Positions 24,379-32,821 of a stretch of DNA of 37,307 nt are shown in pieces. Below the pieces are notes generated by a model. The model worked only from the letters and a program-made list of their open reading frames with translations. It was not told the DNA's origin and did not search any database. The position numbers were made by a program, and so were the translations under genes. The stretch covers positions 1 through 37,307 of the forward strand of contig RPRK01000026.1 of NCBI GenBank assembly GCA_003818495.1, read 5' to 3'. Position 1 is the first letter of the stretch; each line of letters starts with the position of its first letter. This DNA is from Burkholderiales bacterium (GTDB taxonomy: Bacteria; Pseudomonadota; Gammaproteobacteria; Burkholderiales; Burkholderiaceae_E).

Positions 24379-24384
24379 TACCAT
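24379..24384 (+). promoter_or_regulatory. Candidate -10 box, leaderless start of the aminotransferase gene
   Basis: TACCAT ends 6 nt before the ATG at 24391. No Shine-Dalgarno sequence is present in the interval, and the upstream hairpin isolates the gene from dctM. Confidence 0.4.
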
Positions 24385-24390
24385 CCCCGC

Positions 24391-25569
24391 ATGAAGATCG
24401 CCTCCGACCGGATCGAGCGTGTCGACACGCCGATCATCCCCACCATCGCGGGCCTCGTCCGCGCGAATCCCGGCACCATCTCGCTCGGCCAAGGGGTCGT
24501 CAGCTACGGCCCGCCGCCCGAGGCGGTGGCCGCGCTGCCGGCGCTGATGGCCGAGGCGGCGCTCAACAAGTACCAGGCGGTGACCGGCATCGCGCCGCTG
24601 GTCGACGCCATCGCCGACGCGCTGCGGACCGACTACGGCATCGAGATCGCCGGCCGCAGCGAGATCATGGTGACGGCCGGCAGCAACAGCGCGTTCCTCA
24701 ACGCGGTGCTCGCGGTCGCCGATCCGGGCGACGAGTTCATCCTGCCGATGCCGTACTACTTCAACCAGGAGATGGCGGTCCGGATGTGCGGCTGCGTCCC
24801 GGTGCCGGTGCCGGTGCGCGAGGACTGGCAGCTCGACCTCGATGCGATCGAGCGCGCGATCGGGCCGCGCACCCGCGCGATCGTCACCGTCTCGCCGAAC
24901 AACCCGACCGGCGCGGTCTATCCCGAGGCGGACCTGCGGCGGGTCAACGCGCTCGCCGCGGCGCGCGGGCTCTACCACTTCGCCGACGAGGCCTACGAGC
25001 CGTTCGTCTACGGCGCGGCGCGGCACTTCGCGCCGGCCTCGATCCCGGGCGCGCAGGCGCACACGCTGACCTTCCGCTCGTTCTCCAAGAGCCACGGCAT
25101 GGCGAGCTGGCGGATCGGCTATGTCGTCTATCCGCTCGCGCTGTCGGACGCGATGAACAAGGTGCAGGACACGAACCTGATCTGCGCGCCGGTGGTCTCG
25201 CAGCTGCTCGCGGCCGAGGCGCTCCGGATGGGCCGCGGCATCGTCGCACCCCGCGTCGCCGAGCTCGCACGGGTGCGCGCGACGGTGCACGAGGCGCTCG
25301 GCGGGCTGGGCGACCTGGTGTCGTTCCCGCGGACCGAAGGCGCGTTCTACGTGCTGATGAAGCTGCCCGGCGTGAGCGATGCACTGGCCTTCAACCGCGC
25401 GATGGTCGAGCGCCACAAGGTCGCGACGGTGCCGGGCTTCGCGTTCGGCCTGACGGACACCGCGTCGGCGAACTACCAGCGGCTGTCGTACGGCGCGCTG
25501 GATGCGGCCACCGTGGCCGAGGGCGTGCAGCGCTTCGTGGCGGCCGTGCGGGACTGGTACCGGGCCTGA
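24391..25569 (+). CDS. Class I/II PLP-dependent aminotransferase
   Basis: Fold-type I aminotransferase of 392 residues. Landmarks are TISLGQGVVSYGPP, NKYQAVTGI, VTAGSNSAF, SPNNPTGAVY, DEAYEPFVY with the PLP-contacting Asp/Tyr, and Schiff-base Lys233 in SFSKSHGMASWRIGY. The downstream Arg that binds the substrate carboxylate is probably in YQRLSYGA. It resembles the aspartate/aromatic aminotransferase group with broad 2-oxo acid specificity. It is separated from the TRAP operon by a hairpin and converges with the Sco gene, whose stop codon is only 2 nt away. It may be unrelated to the sugar-acid pathway. Amino donor and acceptor are not decidable. Confidence 0.93.
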   Translation: MKIASDRIERVDTPIIPTIAGLVRANPGTISLGQGVVSYGPPPEAVAALPALMAEAALNKYQAVTGIAPLVDAIADALRTDYGIEIAGRSEIMVTAGSNSAFLNAVLAVADPGDEFILPMPYYFNQEMAVRMCGCVPVPVPVREDWQLDLDAIERAIGPRTRAIVTVSPNNPTGAVYPEADLRRVNALAAARGLYHFADEAYEPFVYGAARHFAPASIPGAQAHTLTFRSFSKSHGMASWRIGYVVYPLALSDAMNKVQDTNLICAPVVSQLLAAEALRMGRGIVAPRVAELARVRATVHEALGGLGDLVSFPRTEGAFYVLMKLPGVSDALAFNRAMVERHKVATVPGFAFGLTDTASANYQRLSYGALDAATVAEGVQRFVAAVRDWYRA

Positions 25570-25571
25570 GC

Positions 25572-26165
25572 TCAGCCTCGGGACGAGGCCTCCAGCGAGA
25601 CCAGCAGGTCGGCCACCTGACGCGCGTCGGGCAGGTCCACCGAGCGGAACACCAGGCGGGCACGCTCGTCGATCAGCAGCACCTGGGTGGCGTGGACATC
25701 GGCGCCGGAGCGCCCGCCGGCGGAGGCCCAGTCGAGCAGGCGGGTACCGTGCGCGGCGATCGGCACCGCGGCCCGCCAGCGCGGGCCGGCGGACAGCGCG
25801 GCACGCCAGCGCGCGAGCGAGGCCGGGTCGTCGCCGAGCGCGTCGACGCTCACCGACAGCAGCTGCAGGCGCTCGGCGCGCTGCGGCCCGAGCAGCGCCT
25901 GCACCCGCGCGAAGGTGGCGCCCTGGATCGGGCAGGTGCTGGTGCAGCCGGTGAACATGAAGTGCAGCGCTGTGATCCGCCCACGCAACTGCCGCTCGAG
26001 TGGCAGACGCGCGCCGTCGTCGCGCAGCACCGTCAGATCCGGCACCGGCTCGGCGGGCTCGATGCGTCCGTGCCGCGCGAACGCCTGCGGCTGTCGCGCG
26101 GGCCACGCCGCGACGGCCGCGGTCGCGGCGAACGCCTGCAGCAGTCGTCGTCGTGGTTCGGGCAT
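25572..26165 (-). CDS. SCO1/SenC-type copper chaperone
   Basis: Membrane-anchored or exported thioredoxin-fold protein that delivers copper to periplasmic copper sites. The 197 residues from ATG 26165 begin with an Arg-rich leader (RRRLLQAF) and a hydrophobic segment. Copper ligands are C74-x3-C78 in FTGCTSTCP and H158 in DVHATQV. PVPDLTVLRDDG and LHFMFTGC are characteristic of the family. An upstream in-frame ATG at 26249 would overlap the cytochrome gene and adds an unlikely polar tail. It is the last gene after a galactose-oxidase-like fusion and a cytochrome c gene, suggesting it metallates that copper enzyme rather than, or as well as, cytochrome oxidase. No oxidase subunit genes are nearby. 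Confidence 0.88.
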   Translation of the reverse strand: MPEPRRRLLQAFAATAAVAAWPARQPQAFARHGRIEPAEPVPDLTVLRDDGARLPLERQLRGRITALHFMFTGCTSTCPIQGATFARVQALLGPQRAERLQLLSVSVDALGDDPASLARWRAALSAGPRWRAAVPIAAHGTRLLDWASAGGRSGADVHATQVLLIDERARLVFRSVDLPDARQVADLLVSLEASSRG

Positions 26166-26218
26166 GGCGGGCGGGTCGGTGCGCGGTTGAACGGCCGGGT
26201 CGGAGGACGGCGGGCCGC

Positions 26219-26680
26219 TCAGAGCGTGCGGCCCGTCAGGTGACGCCACAGCTGCCGGCAGGCGGCGTCGCTCAGTTCGTAGCGTGGCATCGACCGCGGC
26301 AGCAGCACGCCGGCCGGATCCTGCCCGGTGCGCAGCAGCCGACAGAAGGCCGCCTCGTCGTAGCGGCTCGGCGGGCCGCCGCGCCGCGCGGCGGGCTCGA
26401 GGAGCCCCGCGCGCGTGAGGCGCGGGCCGAGGCTGGCAAGGGCGGCCGGCGCTCCGTCACCGGCCGCGGGCGAGGCCGAGGGCCGGTGGCAGTTGGCGCA
26501 GGCGCTCGCCTGCGCCGGCAGCGGTGTCTCGTGGCCGTCGATGCGCGCGCTGAGCGGCGAACGCCCGTCGAACGCCCGCTCGCCCTCGGCATCGCCGCGC
26601 GTGGCGCCGAGCCAGGCGGCGACCGAGGCGAGCACGCCCACGGCCACCACCGCCCCGATCACTGCGCGCGCCAGACGCAT
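26219..26680 (-). CDS. Monohaem c-type cytochrome
   Basis: A 153-residue exported protein. Residues 1-27 form a signal peptide or membrane anchor (RAVIGAVVAVGVLASVAAWLG). One haem motif, CANCH, is at 61-65, and Met131 in RSMPRYELSD is a plausible axial ligand. The C-terminal AACRQLWRHLTGRTL is typical of cytochrome c helices. The start ATG (26680) lies 22 nt inside the end of the giant oxidase-haem gene, so the two are translated together. It is probably an electron acceptor or donor for that protein's haem domain. The Sco gene begins 53 nt downstream. Confidence 0.85.
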   Translation of the reverse strand: MRLARAVIGAVVAVGVLASVAAWLGATRGDAEGERAFDGRSPLSARIDGHETPLPAQASACANCHRPSASPAAGDGAPAALASLGPRLTRAGLLEPAARRGGPPSRYDEAAFCRLLRTGQDPAGVLLPRSMPRYELSDAACRQLWRHLTGRTL

Positions 26681-29600
26681 GCCTTGACCGTTCCGTAGGC
26701 GGGATCGCCGAAGGTCCCGTTGTCGCAGGCGATCTGTCCGGCCACTCCGGTCTTCACCGCCCAGCGCGAATCGGCGCCATAGAAGACCGTCGCGGTGACG
26801 CCCGCCGGCAACTCGCAGCGCTGCCACTCCGCGGCGCAGCGCGCCTCGGTACCGTCGCGCACGCGCGGATCGCTCGCGGGCGACGCGCCGGTCCAGGCCG
26901 CGGCGGTGCCGCGCAGCGCCGAGAGCGGCACCGGCACCGCGGCCGCGGCACCCGGCGTGCGCCAGCGCAGGCGCATCGTCGCGCCGCCCCAGTTCTCGTA
27001 GTACTCCAGCCGGACCGTGTAGCGGCGACCGGCCTGGAAGGTCACCGGTGCCGCCACGTCGACCGTCTGCGGATGCACCGTCCAGTTGTCGATCACCAGA
27101 CGACCGTCGATCCACAGGCGCACGCCGTCGTCCGACAGGGTCTCGAAGACGTGAGTGCCGGAGACGGCCGCAGTCACCGACCCCGTCCAGCGCACCGAGA
27201 ACTGGTCGGCGCCCACGCCCGGCGGCGCGCCCGCCACCCAGTCGAAGTCGACCGCCTCGTTGCGCACCGCGACCGGTGCGCCCTGGCCGGGCACCAGGCC
27301 GGCGTAGTACTCGGCGCGCAGCCCGGCGACCTGCGGCGGCGGGCCGGCCGCGTCGCCGATCTCGGCGACGTAGCGGGCGAGCTGCGCGACCTCGGCATCC
27401 GTGGCCGAGAGCCCGCGGTGGGCGCGGATCGCTGCGGAGAGCGTGGCCGCGCGACCGTCGTGCAGGTAGGGCGCGGTGGCCCAGGCGTCGCGCAGCGTCG
27501 GCGGATCGATCCCGGCGAGCGGCCCGCCGAGGCGTCGGCCGCTGCCGGGCTGACGCACGGTGCCGACGTCGACCGGCCCGCGGGTCGCGCTGCTCGTGAA
27601 GCTGCGCCCGCCGTGGCAGTCGGCGCAGCCGAGCGAGGCGAACAGCGACTCGCCGGCCGCCGCGGCGGGCGTCAGCGCACCGTTGGCCGCGCGCAGCGGC
27701 GAGGGCGCGACCTGCGTCAGCGAGGACACGTAGGCCGCCAGCGCATCGAGGTCGGCGCTCACGCCGGCCTTGCGGTCACCCAACGGGAGCGCGCGGGTGC
27801 CGGTGTCGAACTGCGCCTGGCTCATCAGGCCCGTGCCGCCCGCGAAGGTGCGGATCTGCGCCTCGAAGTCCTGCACCTCGTCGAAGTTGCCGCTCCAGTG
27901 CAGCCGGCCCTGGGCCCCCGCGCGCCCGCGCAGCGAGATCGTGTTGCGCAGGCCCTCCCCGAAGCCGGTGAGGTCCCAGGTGCGGCCGTCCTGCCCGCCG
28001 TCGTTGTGGCAGCTCGCGCAGCTCATGTACGCGTCGCGCGCCAGCCGCGGATCGCGCGCATCGTAGAAGAGCTGCTTGCCCTTGAGCACGTTCGCCGCGA
28101 GCGGCTCGGTCGCCACGGTGCGGACCGCGCCGAGCAGCGTCACCCGCGTCGTGCCGGCGGTCACCAGCGCGGCCAGGTCGTAGACGCCGACGCTGCGCTC
28201 CATGACGTTGTGCACGTAGAGCTGCAGTCCGTCCGGCGACACCGCGACGCCCTGGGGCGCGAGACCGGCCTCGATGCGCATCAGCTCGCGCCGGGTCGCG
28301 ACCTCGATCACCGCCACCTGGCGGCTGGTCTCCAGCGCGGCGAATACGTAGCGGCCGGTCGGATGGAAGACGGCCGCCGAGGTCACGCTCGAGTTGTCGT
28401 GGTCGATGCGGGCCGCGCCGACTTCGCGCATCGTCGTCAGGTCCACCAGCGAGCTGACCGCGCGCACGGTGTTCTGGAAGTCGAGGTTGCGGCCCCCGGT
28501 CGTCGCGCCCGGCGGCGCCTCGCGCAGCACGCCGCGCCTGACGTTGTCCTGCTTGGACGGGATCCACGCGCTGCGCCCGTCGGGGGCGATCGCCGGCGCG
28601 CCGAGGTAGTTCGGCACGCCGCGCCCGCCGATCGCGCTGTCGGGGACCTCGCTGTGCGCGAGCGTCACGGTGCGCTCGACGGCGCCGTTCGCGGTGGTCA
28701 CCACCACGACCTCGCCGCCCACGGCGCCCGGCACGACGTCGCGCGTCGACTCGCCCGGCAGCGGGCGGGTCACGAACCGGCTCACCAGCACGCGCGCGCC
28801 GTCGGCGGTGACCGCCAGGTGACGCGGGTTCGGGCCGACGTCGATCGAGGCGCGGACCCCGCCGGCGGCGTCCACGCGCAGCAGCGCGCCGGTGGCCTCG
28901 AGCGCCACCCAGGCCGCCCCGGTCGGATCGAAGGCGATGCCGTACGGCTGCGAGGCGCGCGGCATCGGATGCGTGGCGACCACCCGGAGGCTCGAGGCGT
29001 CGATCACCGAGAGGCTCGCCGAATCACGGTTGGCGACCCACACGCGGCCATCGGGCGCGATCGCCACCGCGCGGGGTGCGGCACCCACCCGGATCTCGGC
29101 GACGCGCTGGCGCGTCGCCGCGTCGATCACCGCGACGGTGTCCGCATCCGGGTTCACCGCCCACAGCCGGGCACCCGCGGTGCGCCGCTCGACGGCCAGG
29201 TTGGACGAGGCGCGTGCCATCGCGGCCGCGGCGTCCACCTGCTGGCGGAAGGTCGTCACGCTGGTGCGGGCGCTCGAATCGCGCACCGTCAGCGTCACCG
29301 TGTACACGCCGGCCGCGGCGTAGGCGTGGCTCGTCGTCGGGGAGGCCAGGAACGCGGTCGGCGCGCTGCCGTCGCCGAAGTCCCAGCGGTAGGTCAGGCC
29401 CGTGCCGCTGGCGCGGGCCGTCCAGGTCGTGGCGGTGCCGGCGACCGTCGGCGCGGGCTGGATCGGCTCGATGACGATCGGCGGCTCGTCGACGTCGATC
29501 GCGAGGGGCGCGGACGTGCTCGCGCCGCGTGCGTCGGTGGCGATGACCGTGGCCCGGAAGTCGCCGGATGCAGCCGGCGCGCCTGAGACAGTGCCGGTCG

Positions 29601-32490
29601 CAGGATCGATCGACAGCCCCTGGGGCAGGCCGGTCGCGGTGAACGACAGCCGATCGCCGTCGGGATCGCTGGCCGGCAGCGCGAGGCTCGCGGCCACGCC
29701 GCGCACCAGCACCGGCCGCGGCAGCGTGCCCCAGACCGGCGGCCGGTTCGCGCCGGGCAGGCCGAACACCTCGACCTCGGCGAGACTGAGGTAGGTGGTC
29801 GTCGGCACGATCACGCGGACGTAGCGGCCGCGCGCCTGCGCCGTCACCGTCGCGAACCGGCCGATGGCGCCAGCCTGCTGCGAGCGCCAGACGGCGGGAT
29901 CCGCGAGGAGCTGCTCGCGGCTGCGCCCGGTCATGTCGGTGTCGGAGACGAGCACCAGGGCATTCGCGAGCCGATCGGCGCAGCAGTCGCTGCGATTCCA
30001 CAGGCGGATCGCCTGGATCGACTGCGACGCGCCGAGATCGACCTGCCACCACGGATCGGCCTGCAGCGCGGTATGGGTCACCGAGTTCGCGCCCCAGGCA
30101 CCGTCGCGGTTGCCGTCGACCGCGCGTGCCGGATCGCCCTGCCAGTCGAGGCTCGACTGCGTCGCCGGGCGCCGCAGCGAGAGGTTCTGCAGGTAGACGG
30201 TCTTCTGGGCGTCCCACGGCCCGAGCTCGAGCAGGTTGCCCTCGGCGGCCGGTGTACCCCAGGTGCTGCCGTCTGCGCTCGTCCAGATGCGAAAGCGTGC
30301 CGGCGTGCCGTTGGCCACGCCGTCCTGGCGCGGCAGCAGGCGCGCGGCCGACACGACCTGCGGGGCGCCGAGATCGACCTGCAGCCAGTGCGGCGCGGGC
30401 GCGACGACCGGATCCCAGGTCGAATGCCACAGCGTCGCCGGATTGCCGTCGATCGCGAGCGCGGCGGTGCCGCTCCCCGGCTGCTCGCTGCTGGCGCGGG
30501 CGGTCCAGCCGCCGCGGGCGATCGCACGGCCCCCGGCATCGAGGAGCTCGAGCTCGGCGAGCGAGCCCCACGGGTTGCCGTTGACCTCGGACAGCGCCTC
30601 GAGCCGCAGGTAGCGCACGGCGCCGCTGGCGGCCACCTGCCAGACGAACCAGGTCGAGACCGTGCGCGCGCCGTTGGACGCAGAGACCGTCACCACGTGA
30701 CGGCCGGAGCGCGCCGGCGTGCCCGCGATCGCGCCGGTGGCGGCATCGATCGCCGTGCCCTCGGGCAGGCCGCGGGCCGACCACGTCAGCGCCCGGCCGG
30801 CCGGGTCGACGCCGCGGACCGCGATCCGCGCGAACGCACCGACCGCACCGCCCTGGTCGGCGACCGGCGCGATCTTCGGCGTGCCGTCGAGCGTGACCCG
30901 CAGCGTGTGCGCGAGCGAGGGCGTGCCCTGCGCGTTCATCGCGAACAGCATCCAGTAGCCGGGCAGCAGCTCGCCGGGGTTCGACGGGATCTGCAGGTCG
31001 TAGGCGCCCGGGCTCGCCGTGGTGAACGCCACCGGCAGCCGGCGCTGGTCGTTGTTGACCGTGTGCGTGGTGGCCGACAGCCGCACCAGCGCGAAGGCGG
31101 TGACGCCCGCGTCCGCGCTCACGCGCACGCGGGTGCCGTGACCGACGGTCGTCGGGGCCGACGCGATCCGCGGGCGCGCCGCCGCGGCACCGTTCGCGTC
31201 GAACAGGTACGGCGGCGACAGGATCTCGTAGTTCGGCTGGTTGCCCGCGCAGCCCTCGCCGCACAGACCGCCGCCGGCCGACAGCACGCGACCGTCGGGC
31301 AGCAGCAGCGCGATGCTGTGGTAGTTGCGCGGCCGGGTCATCGCCGGCAGCACGGTGAAGGTCTCGGTGATGGGGTCGAAGAGTTCGGCCGGCAGCACCG
31401 CGAAGTCGTTGGAGAAGCCGACGCCGCGGGTCTGCCCGCCGACGATCACCACCTGCCCGTTGGGCAGCACGACGCTGTTGTGGAAGGTGCGCGCGTAGTG
31501 CATCGCACCGACCTTGCGGACCGCGGCGCCGCCGTCGGCGTCGATCACGTAGGCGGCGCGGCTCGCGGTGTTGTCGCCGCCGATGCCGGACATGCCGCCC
31601 GCCTTCAGGATGCGGCCGGCGTCGTACATCACCGTGATGCCGGTGACCGCGTCGGTGTCGTCGCCGCGCGGGCCGATCGGCACCACCGCACCGCTGCCCT
31701 GGGTGTCGATCCACGACATCGCCGCCTGCGGGCCGGCCTGCAGCACGCGACCGTTGCCCGTCGGGATCAGCCACATGTGCGAATCGGACCCCCACAGCGA
31801 GCCCGACTGCAGGAAGGGACCGACCGGCACGCCGGCGAGCCGGCGCCAGCCGTCGGCCTCGGTCCAGACCTCGCCGTGCTTGTTGCCGACGCCACCGCTC
31901 CACGAGCCGCCCAGCGTCAGCACCGAGCCGTCGGCCAGCGTCGCGCTCGCGTTGTAGCCGCGCGTGATGTTCATCGCCGCCCCCCTCGTCCACGTCCCGC
32001 CGACCGGGTCGTAGAGGCTGGTGCTGCCGGCGTCGATGCCGCCGTTGACCAGCAGGCGCCCGTCGGCGAGGTAGGCGGTGCCGGGGCAGAACATGTCGTG
32101 GCCGGTCTCGCTGACCAGCCGCTCGGTCGACCGCCCGGTGGCGGGGTCGAAGAACGCGGTGTAGGTGAGGCCGCGCGCCGTGCCGAAGGCGAAGCGGCTC
32201 TCGGCCGCCCACATCATCACCCGGCCGTCGGGGAGATTGGCCATCGACACCGGCACCAGGGGCAGCGTGCCCGGCGCGCTCCAGGTCGCCCGTGCGGCGC
32301 TCGCCGCGTCGACGGCCTTGCGGCGCGGCTGCCCGGCGTCCGCAGGGGCCAGGGCGGCGGTGCGCTCGGCGTCCTGGCGGGCCGTGACCTCGGGATCGGC
32401 GGCGTCGGAGCCGCCTTCCGAACCGCAGGCGGCGAGCAGCGCGAGCGGCAGCAGCGTGGCGGCCAGGGCGAGGCGTGCGGAAGCGGTCAT
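26659..32490 (-). CDS. Copper radical oxidase (galactose oxidase-like) fused to YVTN propeller, di-haem cytochrome c and PA14 domains
   Basis: A 1,943-residue secreted lipoprotein; ATG 32490 gives a signal ending in LAAC. In order: galactose-oxidase kelch propeller (about 60-440), C-terminal oxidase domain DUF1929 (440-535), putative-Ig (535-618), discoidin F5/8 domains (625-770 and 765-911), a second putative-Ig (915-997), PKD (1004-1072), YVTN seven-bladed propeller (1107-1440), a cytochrome-peroxidase-like region with CASCH 1491-1495 and CADCH 1622-1626, PA14 (1720-1847), and a four-Cys tail. The catalytic residues of galactose oxidase are all present: C135 (DMFCPG) and Y179 (RGYNAS) for the thioether cofactor, W197 (GSWSGG), Y390-H391 (NYHS) and H476 (THTVN). 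Known spacings 44, 18 and 85 are preserved exactly. Expected chemistry is alcohol or aldehyde oxidation with H2O2 release. No Shine-Dalgarno is visible at ATG 32490 or 32502. Confidence 0.88.
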   Translation of the reverse strand: MTASARLALAATLLPLALLAACGSEGGSDAADPEVTARQDAERTAALAPADAGQPRRKAVDAASAARATWSAPGTLPLVPVSMANLPDGRVMMWAAESRFAFGTARGLTYTAFFDPATGRSTERLVSETGHDMFCPGTAYLADGRLLVNGGIDAGSTSLYDPVGGTWTRGAAMNITRGYNASATLADGSVLTLGGSWSGGVGNKHGEVWTEADGWRRLAGVPVGPFLQSGSLWGSDSHMWLIPTGNGRVLQAGPQAAMSWIDTQGSGAVVPIGPRGDDTDAVTGITVMYDAGRILKAGGMSGIGGDNTASRAAYVIDADGGAAVRKVGAMHYARTFHNSVVLPNGQVVIVGGQTRGVGFSNDFAVLPAELFDPITETFTVLPAMTRPRNYHSIALLLPDGRVLSAGGGLCGEGCAGNQPNYEILSPPYLFDANGAAAARPRIASAPTTVGHGTRVRVSADAGVTAFALVRLSATTHTVNNDQRRLPVAFTTASPGAYDLQIPSNPGELLPGYWMLFAMNAQGTPSLAHTLRVTLDGTPKIAPVADQGGAVGAFARIAVRGVDPAGRALTWSARGLPEGTAIDAATGAIAGTPARSGRHVVTVSASNGARTVSTWFVWQVAASGAVRYLRLEALSEVNGNPWGSLAELELLDAGGRAIARGGWTARASSEQPGSGTAALAIDGNPATLWHSTWDPVVAPAPHWLQVDLGAPQVVSAARLLPRQDGVANGTPARFRIWTSADGSTWGTPAAEGNLLELGPWDAQKTVYLQNLSLRRPATQSSLDWQGDPARAVDGNRDGAWGANSVTHTALQADPWWQVDLGASQSIQAIRLWNRSDCCADRLANALVLVSDTDMTGRSREQLLADPAVWRSQQAGAIGRFATVTAQARGRYVRVIVPTTTYLSLAEVEVFGLPGANRPPVWGTLPRPVLVRGVAASLALPASDPDGDRLSFTATGLPQGLSIDPATGTVSGAPAASGDFRATVIATDARGASTSAPLAIDVDEPPIVIEPIQPAPTVAGTATTWTARASGTGLTYRWDFGDGSAPTAFLASPTTSHAYAAAGVYTVTLTVRDSSARTSVTTFRQQVDAAAAMARASSNLAVERRTAGARLWAVNPDADTVAVIDAATRQRVAEIRVGAAPRAVAIAPDGRVWVANRDSASLSVIDASSLRVVATHPMPRASQPYGIAFDPTGAAWVALEATGALLRVDAAGGVRASIDVGPNPRHLAVTADGARVLVSRFVTRPLPGESTRDVVPGAVGGEVVVVTTANGAVERTVTLAHSEVPDSAIGGRGVPNYLGAPAIAPDGRSAWIPSKQDNVRRGVLREAPPGATTGGRNLDFQNTVRAVSSLVDLTTMREVGAARIDHDNSSVTSAAVFHPTGRYVFAALETSRQVAVIEVATRRELMRIEAGLAPQGVAVSPDGLQLYVHNVMERSVGVYDLAALVTAGTTRVTLLGAVRTVATEPLAANVLKGKQLFYDARDPRLARDAYMSCASCHNDGGQDGRTWDLTGFGEGLRNTISLRGRAGAQGRLHWSGNFDEVQDFEAQIRTFAGGTGLMSQAQFDTGTRALPLGDRKAGVSADLDALAAYVSSLTQVAPSPLRAANGALTPAAAAGESLFASLGCADCHGGRSFTSSATRGPVDVGTVRQPGSGRRLGGPLAGIDPPTLRDAWATAPYLHDGRAATLSAAIRAHRGLSATDAEVAQLARYVAEIGDAAGPPPQVAGLRAEYYAGLVPGQGAPVAVRNEAVDFDWVAGAPPGVGADQFSVRWTGSVTAAVSGTHVFETLSDDGVRLWIDGRLVIDNWTVHPQTVDVAAPVTFQAGRRYTVRLEYYENWGGATMRLRWRTPGAAAAVPVPLSALRGTAAAWTGASPASDPRVRDGTEARCAAEWQRCELPAGVTATVFYGADSRWAVKTGVAGQIACDNGTFGDPAYGTVKACVWRAQ

Positions 32491-32648
32491 GGGTGCGGGC
32501 ATGGGCGGGCGTCGTGAGGCGTCGGTCGGCGATGCGGCGGGCGCGGCCGGTCGCGCGACGGGGCGGACCACGGGCCGGTCGCCGGCGCACGCCGGAGACG
32601 CGCCTCCGCGGTTCCGAGGCCATGCTAGGAAGCGACCGGCGCCCGGCG

Positions 32649-32664
32649 TGTGACGTCTGTCACG
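32649..32664. promoter_or_regulatory. CRP/FNR-family-like binding site
   Basis: TGTGA-CGTCTG-TCACG matches the CRP consensus TGTGA-N6-TCACA at 9 of 10 positions. It lies 159 bp upstream of the oxidase ATG and 164 bp from the GNAT ATG, so it could act on either. This suggests control by carbon status, but no regulator gene is adjacent. Confidence 0.5.
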
Positions 32665-32815
32665 CGACGCCGCAGCCTCGTGCCGCGGCCGGCACGCGCG
32701 TGCCGCGGGCCGACCGCTTGCAGCGCCACCCCGTGTCCGAAGCGGTCGATCCGCCCGCCCGGCACCGACCGCAGGCGCACGGCAACGGACGGACGGTCGG
32801 TCGGCCCGACCGCGC

Positions 32816-32821
32816 TATCCT
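32816..32821 (+). promoter_or_regulatory. Candidate -10 box, leaderless start of the GNAT gene
   Basis: TATCCT ends 6 nt before ATG 32828; no Shine-Dalgarno sequence is present. Confidence 0.4.

Noticed and set aside
26659-32490. Classifying the haem region as an active MauG or cytochrome c peroxidase
   Set aside because: The two CxxCH motifs are clear, but I could not confirm the catalytic residues around the peroxidatic haem by eye.
27073-32517. Long plus-strand frames (over 800 codons) and a 1,199-codon minus frame overlapping the oxidase fusion gene
   Set aside because: The real frame shows continuous domains with conserved residues; the overlapping frames give low-complexity Arg/Pro/Ala/Gly sequence.
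32787-32803. GGACGGACGGTCGGTCGG as a regulatory repeat
   Set aside because: Short tetranucleotide repetition is expected by chance in GC-rich intergenic DNA and does not form a convincing operator.
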